A stretch of 64,000 nt of DNA from Larkinella terrae. Lineage in GTDB: Bacteria; Bacteroidota; Bacteroidia; Cytophagales; Spirosomataceae. This document shows positions 1-7,701 of this stretch, piece after piece. Position numbers and translations under genes: made by a program. The stretch's first letter is position 1, and the number at the start of each line of letters is the position of its first letter. The stretch spans positions 62,001 through 126,000 of the forward strand of contig NZ_WJXZ01000006.1 of NCBI RefSeq assembly GCF_009668025.1. The letters run 5' to 3'. The notes under the pieces were generated by a model. It was not told where the DNA came from. It made no database searches and was given only the letters and a program-made list of their open reading frames with translations.

Positions 1-2058
1 GTGGTGACTGGCCTTGCAGCTTCGTTTGGCCCGCTAATCCTGGCCGTCGGAAGCTTTATTCAACTAATGCCCACCCTGCAAGCGGGGCTACGGGCGATAC
101 AGGGGGGAATGGCTGCGTTAACAAGTCCGATGGGTCTGCTGACTTTGGGGGCTGCTGCTGCTGCGGTGGCGCTGGGTACGTTGATCTACAGCGTCTGGAA
201 ATACAACGAAGCGCTGGATGCCTCTGTCGATAAATCCAGGCTACAGGCAAGCGTCAATGCGCAGGTCGAACAATCCATTGGTTCCGAGCGGGCCCGGCTC
301 GAAAGCCTGCTCAAGGTAGCGCGTGACGAAAACCTTACGAAGGATGCGCGGGCAAAGGCCATCAAGGAAATCAACGACATTTCACCCCGCTACCTCGGCA
401 ACCTCAACCTAGAGACCATTGGTACCCAGAATGCCACGAAGGCAATTAATGAGTACGTCCGGGCGATGACTTTGCGGGCCAGACAAACGGCCCTCTTCAA
501 CACCATTCAGGAAAAACAGGCACAGCTTGCCGCCGAAAAGGCAAAAACGCCCGAAGCGACAGCCATTGATGTGATCGGCACCTTTGTCATGGGCAACGTG
601 AACGAAGGTGGGTTGATGGATCAGGCCAACGAAAAGGCTACCTACCGGCAAGTAACGGCGATCAATACTTTGATCAACGAAATCGACGTCTTGACCAAAG
701 AAGCCGAAACCGCTACGGCTCAACTTGCCAAGATGGGTGAAGGGGGGACTTCCGGCGCCGGTGGTGGATTTATGGGGTCAATGACCAATGCCTTAGAAGA
801 TGCCAGAGTTAAGCTAAAGAAACTGGGCGATGAAATTGCCCTGGATAAGTTCAATAAAGTCGCCACGCCCGCTGCTAAACTAGCGGAATATACCGAGTTA
901 AAGAAAAAGATCGAAGAGGCTGACGCGGCCTTAAAATCGCCAAAAAAAGGCACGGCAAAAACTATCTCCGACTATTGGGAAGACGAGCTAAAGCTTGTTG
1001 AACAGAAGATCGCTGATTTCAAAGCTCGAAACGTCGGCGTTCAGGTATTACCTGGCTTCCTGACTGCCCGAAAAGACGAGGTGTTAAACCGGTTAGGTAA
1101 ACTTGAGAAAACTGATCTACCATCCAGCACCGAGATTGGTCCCGTAAAATCGGCCGCACAGCGGTATTGGGAAGCGATTTCGAAAGGCTGGATGACTGAA
1201 GGACAGCGCGCCTTTGAAGCCAAGAGAAACGACTTTAACAAAATACTTTCCAGTCTATGGGAAGCATCTGACCGTGCCGGAGCACAGGGGCAGGATCAAA
1301 AGCGGGCCGCTGGCCGGTACAACAACATCAATGCGGCAATTGACCGGTTCGGGTCGATGGCGGACCTAAAAAGGTCGGTCAATCAACTGGTAGAAGGCGG
1401 ATCAATTGGGCAGGGTGTCGTTGATGGGCTGGGACTGGATCAGGTTGACGAAGCCGTCAATAAGGGTCAAATTAGTTTGGCGAACCTGCGCGGCTTCTCT
1501 GACTCCTTCCAGGCAGTCTTACGGGCGTTCAGTGATGGCGTCCGGGAGCTTTCCATTGATGTCGGCGCGAGTATTATTGAGTCGCTAGGGCGGGCCATTG
1601 GTGGCGGCAAAAACGTCATGCAGGGACTTTTGCAGAGCGTAGCCAGTATGCTCGCTCAATTTCTGGTGCAAACCGGCAAGTTGTTGATCAAAGCGGCATC
1701 TTTCCTGCTGCTGGGTGGAACAACAAACCCTATTTTATTTGCCGCCGGACTTAAACAGGCGGGGATTGGCGCGGCTATGATCGCGGGCGCGGGCGTTGTT
1801 ACCGCCCTGGCTGCCAAAGTGCCTGCAATGGGGAATAGCGGGCTGGCCTACGGTCCTACACTGACCATGATCGGCGATAACCCGAACGCCCGGTTTGACC
1901 CTGAAATGGTGGCGCCAGCCTCTGATATTACGTCAATGATACGGGCAGCGGCCAGTGGTGGCGGGAATGGTGGCGGCCGGGTTGAATTCGAAATTCGGGG
2001 TAGTAGTTTAATTGGCGTTCTACGGGAGGCTAATGCTGCCCAATACAATAACCGATGA
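1..2058 (+). CDS. Phage tail tape measure protein, C-terminal part (5' end outside window)
   Basis: The reading frame is open from the first base, so the true start probably lies upstream. Hydrophobic Ala/Gly-rich segments at about residues 45-67, a long charged helical middle part (about 70-480), and a second hydrophobic stretch (about 540-610) fit a tape measure protein, which sets tail length and helps DNA entry. The C-terminus has the pattern seen in Bacteroidota tape measures: a Gly-rich hydrophobic run, then YGPTLTMIGDNPNARFDPE, then a Gly-rich hinge and a short terminal segment. The stop overlaps the start of the LytTR gene (ATGA), indicating translational coupling. The product name rests on pattern recognition and on the tail genes further right. 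Confidence 0.8.
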   Translation: MVTGLAASFGPLILAVGSFIQLMPTLQAGLRAIQGGMAALTSPMGLLTLGAAAAAVALGTLIYSVWKYNEALDASVDKSRLQASVNAQVEQSIGSERARLESLLKVARDENLTKDARAKAIKEINDISPRYLGNLNLETIGTQNATKAINEYVRAMTLRARQTALFNTIQEKQAQLAAEKAKTPEATAIDVIGTFVMGNVNEGGLMDQANEKATYRQVTAINTLINEIDVLTKEAETATAQLAKMGEGGTSGAGGGFMGSMTNALEDARVKLKKLGDEIALDKFNKVATPAAKLAEYTELKKKIEEADAALKSPKKGTAKTISDYWEDELKLVEQKIADFKARNVGVQVLPGFLTARKDEVLNRLGKLEKTDLPSSTEIGPVKSAAQRYWEAISKGWMTEGQRAFEAKRNDFNKILSSLWEASDRAGAQGQDQKRAAGRYNNINAAIDRFGSMADLKRSVNQLVEGGSIGQGVVDGLGLDQVDEAVNKGQISLANLRGFSDSFQAVLRAFSDGVRELSIDVGASIIESLGRAIGGGKNVMQGLLQSVASMLAQFLVQTGKLLIKAASFLLLGGTTNPILFAAGLKQAGIGAAMIAGAGVVTALAAKVPAMGNSGLAYGPTLTMIGDNPNARFDPEMVAPASDITSMIRAAASGGGNGGGRVEFEIRGSSLIGVLREANAAQYNNR

Positions 2059-2408
2059 AAGAGAAGACCTTAAAACTCATCGGCTTCAAAAACGAACCCA
2101 TTCATGTATCCAGCGATCAGGTCGTCTATTTACGGGGCGACCGGGAATACAGCCACATTCATCTCAACGATGGACGGGTATTGGTGAGTGGTTATGATTT
2201 AAAACGCCACGAATCGCTTCTCCCGCAATTCTGGCGCATCTCAAAAGGCTACCTGGTCAATCCTGATTACATTAAATACTTCAACGTCGGCGGGGGTGTT
2301 TCGCGCCTGAATGGCTACATTAAACTCAAAAACGGGATGCACTTCGACGTAGCCCGGCGACGGGTTGGTGACACCTTTGTACGGGTATTATTCTCAAAAA
2401 CAAGATAG
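2055..2408 (+). CDS. Stand-alone LytTR-type DNA-binding protein in the tail operon
   Basis: This 117-residue protein is almost entirely a LytTR domain. It has the motif around VVYLRGDREYSHIHLNDG, then a helical segment, then FWRISKGYLVNPDYI, the usual core in which an Arg-Ile-Ser/His segment precedes a Leu-Val-Asn turn. LytTR domains bind direct repeats in promoters and are usually fused to response-regulator receivers. Here there is no receiver. The start codon overlaps the tape-measure stop (ATGA), so it is made with the structural genes. It may regulate late or lysogeny genes, but that is inference. It is the last plus-strand gene before the minus-strand regulatory block. Confidence 0.75.
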   Translation: MKEKTLKLIGFKNEPIHVSSDQVVYLRGDREYSHIHLNDGRVLVSGYDLKRHESLLPQFWRISKGYLVNPDYIKYFNVGGGVSRLNGYIKLKNGMHFDVARRRVGDTFVRVLFSKTR

Positions 2409-2657
2409 TTACTCCTCGTCGATTACCGTAGGTTTAGTTTGCTCGGCAATTTGCTTTAACAGTTCAATCGTGCGTTTCTGGAAAGCAATGTCTTCCAGCC
2501 GTTTTGAAGCCAGAGCATCTACGGCGCCTATAAACGGGCTCAAAAAAAAGGAAAGCAAGAATGGTTCACCAAAGCCACATTCCCTGTTTTTGCCGATGAG
2601 GCCACAGAAAAATGCGCCAATAAGCCAGCCAACGGCTAGTATGATAAAGCTCTCCAT
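2409..2657 (-). CDS. Small membrane protein of unknown function
   Basis: An 82-residue protein with two hydrophobic segments (about residues 3-20 and 30-47) joined by a short basic/Gly loop, followed by a charged amphipathic tail of about 30 residues. It is convergent with the LytTR gene and the two stop codons abut exactly. I do not recognise the family. The topology would suit a small inner-membrane protein of a temperate phage, such as a superinfection or holin-like protein, but nothing in the sequence decides this. Confidence 0.5.
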   Translation of the reverse strand: MESFIILAVGWLIGAFFCGLIGKNRECGFGEPFLLSFFLSPFIGAVDALASKRLEDIAFQKRTIELLKQIAEQTKPTVIDEE

Positions 2658-2789
2658 TTGTGCTTTAAATGATAGTTTGCAGAAAAGTACAAACTATCCT
2701 GAGAATTGCAAAAAGTGGTGAGGGAGAACGGTTGGCAGTGCGTCAGTTGTGGCTACCTGAATGGATGATTTAGCGAACGGTAGGGCCAC

Positions 2790-2813
2790 AAAAAAGCCCG
2801 ACTTTCGCCGGGC
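2790..2813 (-). terminator. Rho-independent terminator of the antirepressor operon
   Basis: On the minus strand a GCCCG/CGGGC stem with an 8-base loop is followed by a run of six T. It lies just past the stop of the minus-strand gene ending at 2821. Confidence 0.7.
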
Positions 2814-2820
2814 CTGTTTG

Positions 2821-3111
2821 CTAAGGTTGCAGGTAATCTTGGGGGGACTCCTTCATTTGATTCAGCATAGTCAATAGTTTTTGGGCTTCTACTTCTGGAG
2901 TTCGTGGATCAAACGCCAGCTTTTCAAGTGAAATCATCGAATAAAAGAAATCAGACTTTTGCTCCTTCCATTCGCAGTGGCAGAAAAGAGCATCTTGAAA
3001 GTCCTCATCCGTCCACTTCTCTTTTGCATTGACTTCTTGCCAGCACCGTTCTTGTGTGGCCTTGATCATCGCCAGGTCTTCGGCGGTTGGGCTATTGGTG
3101 TTTACTTTCAT
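2821..3111 (-). CDS. Hypothetical acidic phage protein
   Basis: A 96-residue, largely helical, acidic protein with several Trp and Cys residues (for example a CHCEW segment near residue 45). Its start lies inside the 3' end of the upstream antirepressor gene (20-base overlap), so it is the last gene of a coupled minus-strand operon and is followed by a terminator. No family recognised. Position suggests a role linked to the lysogeny switch, which is inference from context only. Confidence 0.55.
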   Translation of the reverse strand: MKVNTNSPTAEDLAMIKATQERCWQEVNAKEKWTDEDFQDALFCHCEWKEQKSDFFYSMISLEKLAFDPRTPEVEAQKLLTMLNQMKESPQDYLQP

Positions 3112-3937
3112 CGCTGTGGTTTTCCAGGTCTATTTCGGTAGGTGAGTAAACATTGTGGGTTGTCTGCCGCTTAGACATCATTCTGATTTCTGGCTTTTTA
3201 TAAAACATCCATCGTAAAAAAGCCCGTCCGCGTTGAGTCCAAACCATTTGTTCGGCCGACCCCGTAACCCCATTGCCTTTATCAAATAGCTGCGTTTCCA
3301 TTTTCGTATATCCGCGATTTGAATATGCTACGGTCAATACCCAGGTATCACGACGTTTATATTGAATTTGCAGGTATTCAAGGATTCGATTAAGTCGGGT
3401 GGCTGAAATACCCAACTCAGTAGCTATTACAGTTGTCAATACGCAGTCTTCAGTATTTAGTAACACATCCACGTATTCAACCTTTGGCCTGTCCTGCTCG
3501 ATTTTGGCCTCCAACAGCAGGAGTTTATTGTTTGCTAATATAACCGCGCGAGTTAATATCTCATCGTCGGACATTGGCGCCATTTCAGTGTTAATCTTTT
3601 CAATAATCAAATCCTCCGCCCAATCCCTGAATTTGGCAGCCCGCTCGCCGTGCATTCCAAAACCTAGTCTTATCACACCTCGCTTTGTCCAGAGTGTAGA
3701 GGTCTGATTTCCTACCGCGTAACAGTTTGTTACGCTGATAAAATGCTTTCCCTCGATTAGTTCACTGGCTTTTCTGCTTTTCCGATTTCTGATTGCATCG
3801 GGAGTAACGCCGTACCCTTTTGCAACAAGTTCGGTATCCATTAGCCATCCATGAGTTTTGTCCTCCTGAACGTTAATCTCAATGTCCTCAAATTTTACCA
3901 GCATATTATTTTCTGCCTTCTGTATTGCGGTGTTCAT
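3092..3937 (-). CDS. Phage antirepressor with C-terminal KilAC (ANT) domain
   Basis: A 281-residue protein. The N-terminal 120 residues look like a DNA-binding antirepressor module of the kind that varies between phages, with an aromatic and basic WTKRGVIRLGFGMHGERAAKFRDWAED segment (split here: WTKRGVIRLGF, then MHGERAAKFRDWAED). From about residue 135 the pattern LLLEAKIEQDRPKVEYVD, later ELGISATRLNRIL and finally an aromatic WTQRGRAFLRWMF match the KilAC/ANT domain (Pfam family Phage antirepressor protein). Such proteins counteract or replace a repressor during induction. It overlaps the upstream gene by an ATGA and the downstream gene by 20 bases, so all are one operon. Confidence 0.8.
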   Translation of the reverse strand: MNTAIQKAENNMLVKFEDIEINVQEDKTHGWLMDTELVAKGYGVTPDAIRNRKSRKASELIEGKHFISVTNCYAVGNQTSTLWTKRGVIRLGFGMHGERAAKFRDWAEDLIIEKINTEMAPMSDDEILTRAVILANNKLLLLEAKIEQDRPKVEYVDVLLNTEDCVLTTVIATELGISATRLNRILEYLQIQYKRRDTWVLTVAYSNRGYTKMETQLFDKGNGVTGSAEQMVWTQRGRAFLRWMFYKKPEIRMMSKRQTTHNVYSPTEIDLENHSDESKHQ

Positions 3938-4269
3938 ACGTAGTCGATGTAGTTTGGTTGTTGTTCGTAGACAATGTAAGAGTCGGCCCGGCGCTGGAGC
4001 ATTTGACCGACGGCGTTGATTTCATCCAGCAATTGATCGGATGATTCGTTAGACTCGAAAACCCGCTTCGCTAGATCATCCTGCTTTTGAATGATACCGT
4101 TAATCGTTGTAGCTTCCCGGTTAACCAGGCGCTCGTTGACCCGTTGAATGCGGCCGAGTAGTGTGCTGGCCGTGGGCGATAGCTTACCGGTTCGATTGTG
4201 AAGGGATAATTCCAGATTCAGTTGCGAGATCAGATTTTCCCGGTGAGTAATGAGGTTGGCGCGTTTCAT
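3934..4269 (-). CDS. Hypothetical helical protein between two antirepressors
   Basis: The protein is about 111 residues, highly helical and probably coiled coil (regular Leu/Ile spacing from residues 5 to 90), ending in a Tyr-rich tail. I chose the ATG at 4269 because it forms a TAATG stop-start overlap with the upstream antirepressor and has GGAG a few bases upstream. A longer frame opens at 4308 but runs inside the upstream gene. Its own stop overlaps the next start as ATGA. No family recognised. Confidence 0.55.
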   Translation of the reverse strand: MKRANLITHRENLISQLNLELSLHNRTGKLSPTASTLLGRIQRVNERLVNREATTINGIIQKQDDLAKRVFESNESSDQLLDEINAVGQMLQRRADSYIVYEQQPNYIDYV

Positions 4270-5039
4270 TAGCATCTCCGGTTGCATGCGTATGAAACGT
4301 ATTCCCACAAACTCACGCCATATCCAAGCCGAATAGCTACATCAACCAAATGTTCCGATCCTCTGCGGGGAAACCGGCGAATGTCAACATTGAAGTCTTT
4401 AGCGAAACCATCAAAGATATCTTTCCAATGGCGTTCAGGCTCTCGTACCGTTATTCGCTTACACAGATCAATTACGATTGTCATGATGTCAGTGTGAAGT
4501 TTTTTCTTCATTACGAGATCTTCTGACTCAAAAATCTCACACTTAACGATTTTGGGGACAATATAGAGGTTGTGGATTTTTTCAAGCGAATCGATTTTCT
4601 TTTCCAATTTTGCGAGAGACGTACCACACTCGCATTGAACAGGCTTTTGCTCAACAATATCGGCAACTCGGTGAAAGACCTCGCGGTAAACCTCGAATAC
4701 ACTACGGACTTTCCGAGCCACAAAGAACTCCATACAAGGGACGGAAAGCGAGTAAGAAACGGTAGTTGTCGCCCCGATTTCTCGCTTGACATTTTTGTCT
4801 AATGATTGATAATCAAGCCCTTCTATAAATTGTTTCCTTAGTGCGCGGACTGCTACTTCTTTATAAGAGTAGCAAAGCGGCCATACATCATTAAGGTTAA
4901 CAGGGTATTGATTACCCGACTTGAGCAGTGATCGGACTTTTTCGAAATAGATTTTGATTGACTCAGGAGTTTCGAATATCTCCCCAGTCGAACCTGTTGC
5001 TACAGGTAGTGCTTTTGTGTAACTTTGCTGGGTACTCAT
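4269..5039 (-). CDS. Phage antirepressor (AntA/Ant-like), first gene of the minus-strand operon
   Basis: A 256-residue protein whose N-terminal 120 residues carry a segment typical of phage antirepressors and Rha/AntA-like proteins of Bacteroidota: a VWPLCYSYKEVAVRALRK stretch, then EGLDYQSL and a C-MEFFVARKVRSVFEVYR segment where a DNA-binding or ligand module ends in 'ARxVRxVFExYR'. A coiled-coil region follows at about 130-165, then a different C-terminal domain with Cys and Trp residues. Two antirepressors in one operon is unusual. The exact family is inferred from pattern; the general role is fairly secure. Confidence 0.7.
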   Translation of the reverse strand: MSTQQSYTKALPVATGSTGEIFETPESIKIYFEKVRSLLKSGNQYPVNLNDVWPLCYSYKEVAVRALRKQFIEGLDYQSLDKNVKREIGATTTVSYSLSVPCMEFFVARKVRSVFEVYREVFHRVADIVEQKPVQCECGTSLAKLEKKIDSLEKIHNLYIVPKIVKCEIFESEDLVMKKKLHTDIMTIVIDLCKRITVREPERHWKDIFDGFAKDFNVDIRRFPRRGSEHLVDVAIRLGYGVSLWEYVSYACNRRC

Positions 5040-5069
5040 AATTGAGTGGTTTTAATTGTGATACATAGG

Positions 5070-5112
5070 CCCTGCACTGTGATCTTGGCGGATTGGTGCA
5101 GGGTTTTCTTTT
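5070..5112 (+). terminator. Hairpin with plus-strand T-run between regulatory genes
   Basis: CCCTGCA and TGCAGGG form a 7-bp stem with a 20-base loop, followed by TTTTCTTTT on the plus strand. No plus-strand gene ends here, so it may stop antisense transcripts or act as a structured leader in the minus-strand transcript just ahead of the antirepressor at 5039. Confidence 0.4.
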
Positions 5113-5374
5113 ATGCCATCGCTTGAGTATAGGGGTCGAATAATTGCATCCATTGCGCTTCTCGTTCGTAGGTTTTTTGAACTCCACATAATTTTGCACG
5201 AAACGTGTGCTCTTGGATGCCGTGGATTTTGCAGAACTCTTGCCGAGCGATTTGTCGATGCGAACGGCCAAATGACTTGTATGCTGTCTCGAATGCGATT
5301 CGGTTTGGGTCATATTCAAATAGATTGACTTTCTTTCTGAAACCAGGCCCTTGCTTTTTCATTGTCGTAACCAT
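5111..5374 (-). CDS. Small basic hypothetical protein, divergent from the repressor
   Basis: An 87-residue basic protein with one Cys pair and a helical SHRQIARQEFCKIHGIQ segment resembling a helix-turn-helix in spacing. It is the first minus-strand gene opposite the XRE repressor, a position that in temperate phages often holds a Cro-like or early regulatory protein. The Cro-like role is inference; I do not recognise the family. Confidence 0.5.
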   Translation of the reverse strand: MVTTMKKQGPGFRKKVNLFEYDPNRIAFETAYKSFGRSHRQIARQEFCKIHGIQEHTFRAKLCGVQKTYEREAQWMQLFDPYTQAMA

Positions 5375-5453
5375 ACGTTTGCGTTTAAAGTGTTATGTGA
5401 TTGTGTTTGATTGTTTAGTAAATGTATTTCAAAAGAAATAATAATACAAGTTT
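5375..5453. promoter_or_regulatory. Lysogeny-switch intergenic region (divergent promoters/operators)
   Basis: This AT-rich gap of 79 bases separates the divergent minus-strand regulatory gene and the XRE repressor. It contains a direct repeat of GATTGT spaced by 9 bases and TTTG boxes that could serve as -33 elements. No perfect palindrome was found. Operator function is inferred from position. Confidence 0.4.
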
Positions 5454-5876
5454 TTGAAACAGAAAATTATCATTATGGATATAAATCCAAATGTTGACCC
5501 AAAGATTGAGAGGCTAAAACAATTGAGGGAATTAAAGGGTCTTAACCCTAATCAGTTCGCTAGGTTGTTAGAAATCAGCGGGCCTAATTATTATCAGATT
5601 GAATCAGGCCAAAGAAAGTTGGGAAAAAATATTTCAATTGCTATAGCTTATAGATTAGGATTGAACCCTAATTGGTGGGAAACTGGCGAGGGTCCAATTT
5701 TTCTAAAAGAAGAAAAAGGGGAAATAGAAAACTATGACCTACTTTTGAACCTACACAAAAGAATTGCCGAACTTGAAATGGATAAAGAGTTTTTGCAGGC
5801 ACAAATAAGATCACAGAACGAAACCATCAGAATACTGCAAGCCGCTGTCACTGGCAGTAAGCCGAACTTTGGATAA
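5454..5876 (+). CDS. XRE-family phage repressor with C-terminal coiled coil
   Basis: A 140-residue protein with an XRE helix-turn-helix at about residues 18-75: LKQLRELKGLNPNQFARLL, then ISGPNYYQIESGQRK as the recognition region, followed by a NPNWWETGEG segment common in Bacteroidota phage repressors. The last 45 residues are a coiled coil (IAELEMDKEFLQAQIRSQNE region) that likely mediates dimerisation. There is no peptidase domain, so induction cannot be by LexA-like self-cleavage and may depend on the antirepressors encoded opposite. An alternative start at 5475 (MDINPN) gives 133 residues and is plausible. Confidence 0.8.
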   Translation: MKQKIIIMDINPNVDPKIERLKQLRELKGLNPNQFARLLEISGPNYYQIESGQRKLGKNISIAIAYRLGLNPNWWETGEGPIFLKEEKGEIENYDLLLNLHKRIAELEMDKEFLQAQIRSQNETIRILQAAVTGSKPNFG

Positions 5877-5900
5877 TTTCATCTCTAAACTCTTCTAAAT

Positions 5901-6101
5901 ATGAATCCGACTACCTTTTTCTACATTACCAATAGTAACGGGGCAACTTGTTTAATAAACGTTGACAGCATTGATTTTGTAAAAACTGAGCCTTATCGCG
6001 ATACAGTAATTCGATTAAGATCCGGGGAGTATATTTATGTAGAAATGACTGCCGAACAAGTGGCCGAATTGATAGCGCAATCGGGTGGCATGATCCATTA
6101 A
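5901..6101 (+). CDS. Small hypothetical protein after the repressor
   Basis: A 66-residue protein, rich in beta-strand patterns in its first 50 residues with a short amphipathic helix at the end (EQVAELIAQSGG). It lies 24 bases after the repressor on the same strand and probably shares its transcript. Short proteins of this look occur in Bacteroidota phages, but no function is known to me. Confidence 0.5.
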   Translation: MNPTTFFYITNSNGATCLINVDSIDFVKTEPYRDTVIRLRSGEYIYVEMTAEQVAELIAQSGGMIH

Positions 6102-6176
6102 TTTAAAAATCAGACTTTGCAGAGCGGTCAACCGTGTACGTGAGTTGCCGGTTTTGGGTATGGTTGAGGGAACGGT

Positions 6177-6207
6177 AAAAAGAAAGCCCGCCGGGGTGGG
6201 GCGGGCT
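6177..6207 (-). terminator. Rho-independent terminator
   Basis: On the minus strand AGCCCGC and GCGGGCT form a 7-bp GC stem with a 9-base loop followed by a T-rich run. It lies directly after the minus-strand gene ending at 6218. Confidence 0.7.
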
Positions 6208-6217
6208 GGGGTGATGT

Positions 6218-6499
6218 TTATTTTCTTTGACTGGTGATATATTCGGCAAATGCAGCCGGATCGGTGTAAACCTTACGGCCAAAGTCAGATTCGTGAAAAA
6301 TGGAATTCTTGGCCCCAGGCTCCATCGTTGCCGGTTTGATTTCGTAGAAAACATTGGAGAGGTAGCCGCCCACGTCATCTAAATCATCATGCCACGTTTC
6401 CTGATAGCCGCGGCGCTTAATCCAGCCCGCAAAAGGCTTTCCATCCTGTGACCAATAGACCTTTGTGTTGAGTGCAAATTTGAAATCGATAGCTTCCAT
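6218..6499 (-). CDS. Hypothetical phage protein
   Basis: A 93-residue protein with a beta-rich N-terminal part (VYWSQDGKPFAGWIKRRGY), an acidic middle (HDDLDDVGGY) and a C-terminal helix. It is the last gene of a three-gene minus-strand set (7058 to 6218) that ends at a terminator. Family not recognised. Confidence 0.5.
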   Translation of the reverse strand: MEAIDFKFALNTKVYWSQDGKPFAGWIKRRGYQETWHDDLDDVGGYLSNVFYEIKPATMEPGAKNSIFHESDFGRKVYTDPAAFAEYITSQRK

Positions 6500-6510
6500 G
6501 TAAATGGTTA

Positions 6511-6780
6511 TTAGACGGACGGCACAAAGTTGATATTATCAATACATTCCCAAATTGCTTCATCAATCGTATCTCCGCCATGGCCATCGACAGCAGTACC
6601 GAAACTAATCTCAGAATTAAACGCCCTCGCGTAGAATCCGCGCTCATCGTCTTCATCATCCCAATCTTCCGGATACACATGGATTTCAAAGCCCTTGTAA
6701 TTCCCGCAAAACTCGCGTTTCTCATCGGTCGTAATGTGTCTGAATCGAAACGACTTGCCGTTTACTTTTCTGGTGATCAT
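6511..6780 (-). CDS. Hypothetical acidic phage protein
   Basis: An 89-residue, strongly acidic protein (PEDWDDEDDERG in the middle), with a basic N-terminus and a predicted alpha/beta pattern. It lies 11 bases upstream of the following minus-strand gene, so the two are probably co-transcribed. Family not recognised. A DNA-mimic role could be guessed from the acidity but is not supported by anything else. Confidence 0.5.
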   Translation of the reverse strand: MITRKVNGKSFRFRHITTDEKREFCGNYKGFEIHVYPEDWDDEDDERGFYARAFNSEISFGTAVDGHGGDTIDEAIWECIDNINFVPSV

Positions 6781-6788
6781 ATCGGCGA

Positions 6789-7058
6789 TTATTGGCCAAC
6801 AGTTAATTTGATTTCCAATCCAGTCGCCTGCTCAATGGCATCTTTGATATTATTCTGCACGTCGGGCTCGATGACGATCGGCTGAACCGAATCATCGGGA
6901 ATGGTAATGGTCGCTTGAAGCTGGGGTTTGCGGAACAAGGCATCAGGAATTTGAAGCGCAACCTGAACAGAGATTTCATTTGAATCCAGACCGGGGCGAT
7001 TCTTAACCGTCCGGACGGTGCCGTTTGAGTTTACGACTAAGTAGAATGAGGTTTTCAT
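6789..7058 (-). CDS. Hypothetical phage protein, first gene of a three-gene operon
   Basis: I start the gene at ATG 7058 (MKTSFYLVVNSNG), giving 89 residues; the open frame extends to 7112 but would run through the palindromic operator. The protein is beta-rich with a short C-terminal helix (IKDAIEQATGLEI). It is the first of three minus-strand genes and is divergent from the ribbon-helix-helix gene, so both are probably controlled from the 7059-7146 gap. No function recognised. Confidence 0.5.
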   Translation of the reverse strand: MKTSFYLVVNSNGTVRTVKNRPGLDSNEISVQVALQIPDALFRKPQLQATITIPDDSVQPIVIEPDVQNNIKDAIEQATGLEIKLTVGQ

Positions 7059-7085
7059 CTTAAAAAGAAAGATTTGTACAGTAAA

Positions 7086-7106
7086 TGTACGTACATAATA
7101 CGTACA
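7086..7106. promoter_or_regulatory. Palindromic operator, TGTACGTA-N5-TACGTACA
   Basis: A perfect inverted repeat with 8-base arms and a 5-base spacer. Further TTGTAC-type half-sites flank it at about 7073 and 7117. It sits between a minus-strand start (7058) and the start of the ribbon-helix-helix gene (7147), a likely autoregulatory site for that protein (inference). Confidence 0.6.
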
Positions 7107-7146
7107 AAACAAGTAAATTGTACGGAAAAGTTTATATATTTAAGGC

Positions 7147-7290
7147 ATGAAAACCGAGCGCAAAGAGATTCGACTTACCGAAGAAATGCTAAAAAAAATG
7201 GAGAAGCGCGCTGAGCAGTTGGGACTTAACCTGTCGGCTTATATTCACTATTGCATATCGCAGGAATTGAACAGCTCTGCGAAGTCCTAG
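7147..7290 (+). CDS. Ribbon-helix-helix (Arc/CopG-like) protein, 47 residues
   Basis: The frame from ATG 7147 to TAG 7290 encodes 47 residues. It has a short basic beta strand (ERKEIRLTEEM), a first helix (LKKMEKRAEQLG), a turn LNLSAY and a second helix (IHYCISQELN). This is the order and length of a minimal ribbon-helix-helix DNA-binding fold, in which a strand pair from a dimer enters the major groove. The upstream palindrome with repeated TGTAC half-sites would suit a dimer-of-dimers. No toxin gene follows, so it is more likely a phage regulator than an antitoxin. Confidence 0.65.
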   Translation: MKTERKEIRLTEEMLKKMEKRAEQLGLNLSAYIHYCISQELNSSAKS

Positions 7291-7294
7291 CCCC

Positions 7295-7372
7295 AAAAAA
7301 CAAAACCCGGTTCCACACGTGAACCGGGCTGTCGCCATTTTCTCTGTCCTACCTACACGTTTCCTGTGTGGT
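7295..7372 (-). ncRNA. Small-RNA-like element, copy B
   Basis: Reading the minus strand: a small ACAC/GTGT hairpin, the 16-base block GTAGGACAGAGAAAAT, six variable bases, then AGCC and a strong CCCGGTTC/GAACCGGG hairpin followed by TTTTGTTTTTT. The same arrangement occurs in copy A about 400 bases away. The final hairpin is a rho-independent terminator; the block before it may be a small RNA or the end of a leader. Function unknown. Confidence 0.45.
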
Positions 7373-7401
7373 ACAGCAAGGTGCAATAATTTCTGAATTA
7401 A

Positions 7402-7656
7402 TCAAACTGTCTTCGTTGGCGGCATCCGGTGCCACTCCACTTTCTTCCAGTCCGCCTTGCCGACAATCTTGTGATGCCGCATGTACACGCTGCTGCTGCG
7501 CGTCGAATTGCCTTTTGGATCACAGGGCACCAGCACCACGCCCGCTGTATCCACTTCGGTAACTTTCAGGTAGTGGGAGCCAAATAGAAGGGCTGTATGG
7601 TGAACCACCTCGCCGGAGGCCAGCGGGGCGGTAATGGGTTTCTGGTGTTCGTACAT
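7402..7656 (-). CDS. Hypothetical protein flanked by the two small-RNA-like elements
   Basis: An 84-residue basic protein with a beta-rich pattern in residues 8-45 (VVHHTALLFGSHYLKVTEVD) and a C-terminal basic helix with two Trp residues. It is transcribed on the same strand as, and lies exactly between, the two copies of the 16-base element. Family not recognised; the gene call is moderately secure because the frame is intact and fills the interval. Confidence 0.5.
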   Translation of the reverse strand: MYEHQKPITAPLASGEVVHHTALLFGSHYLKVTEVDTAGVVLVPCDPKGNSTRSSSVYMRHHKIVGKADWKKVEWHRMPPTKTV

Positions 7657-7701
7657 GGCAACGGTGGTAATCGGTTACCAAAAATCACGAAATGGTGACA
7701 T

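Noticed and set aside
2711-2763. Short frame with a CxxC pair (NGWQCVSCGYLNG)
   Set aside because: Looks like a zinc-ribbon end but has no start codon and only about 18 codons; at most a remnant.
7147-7290. Ribbon-helix-helix protein as an antitoxin
   Set aside because: No toxin-like gene follows it; the next plus-strand gene is more than 500 bases away.
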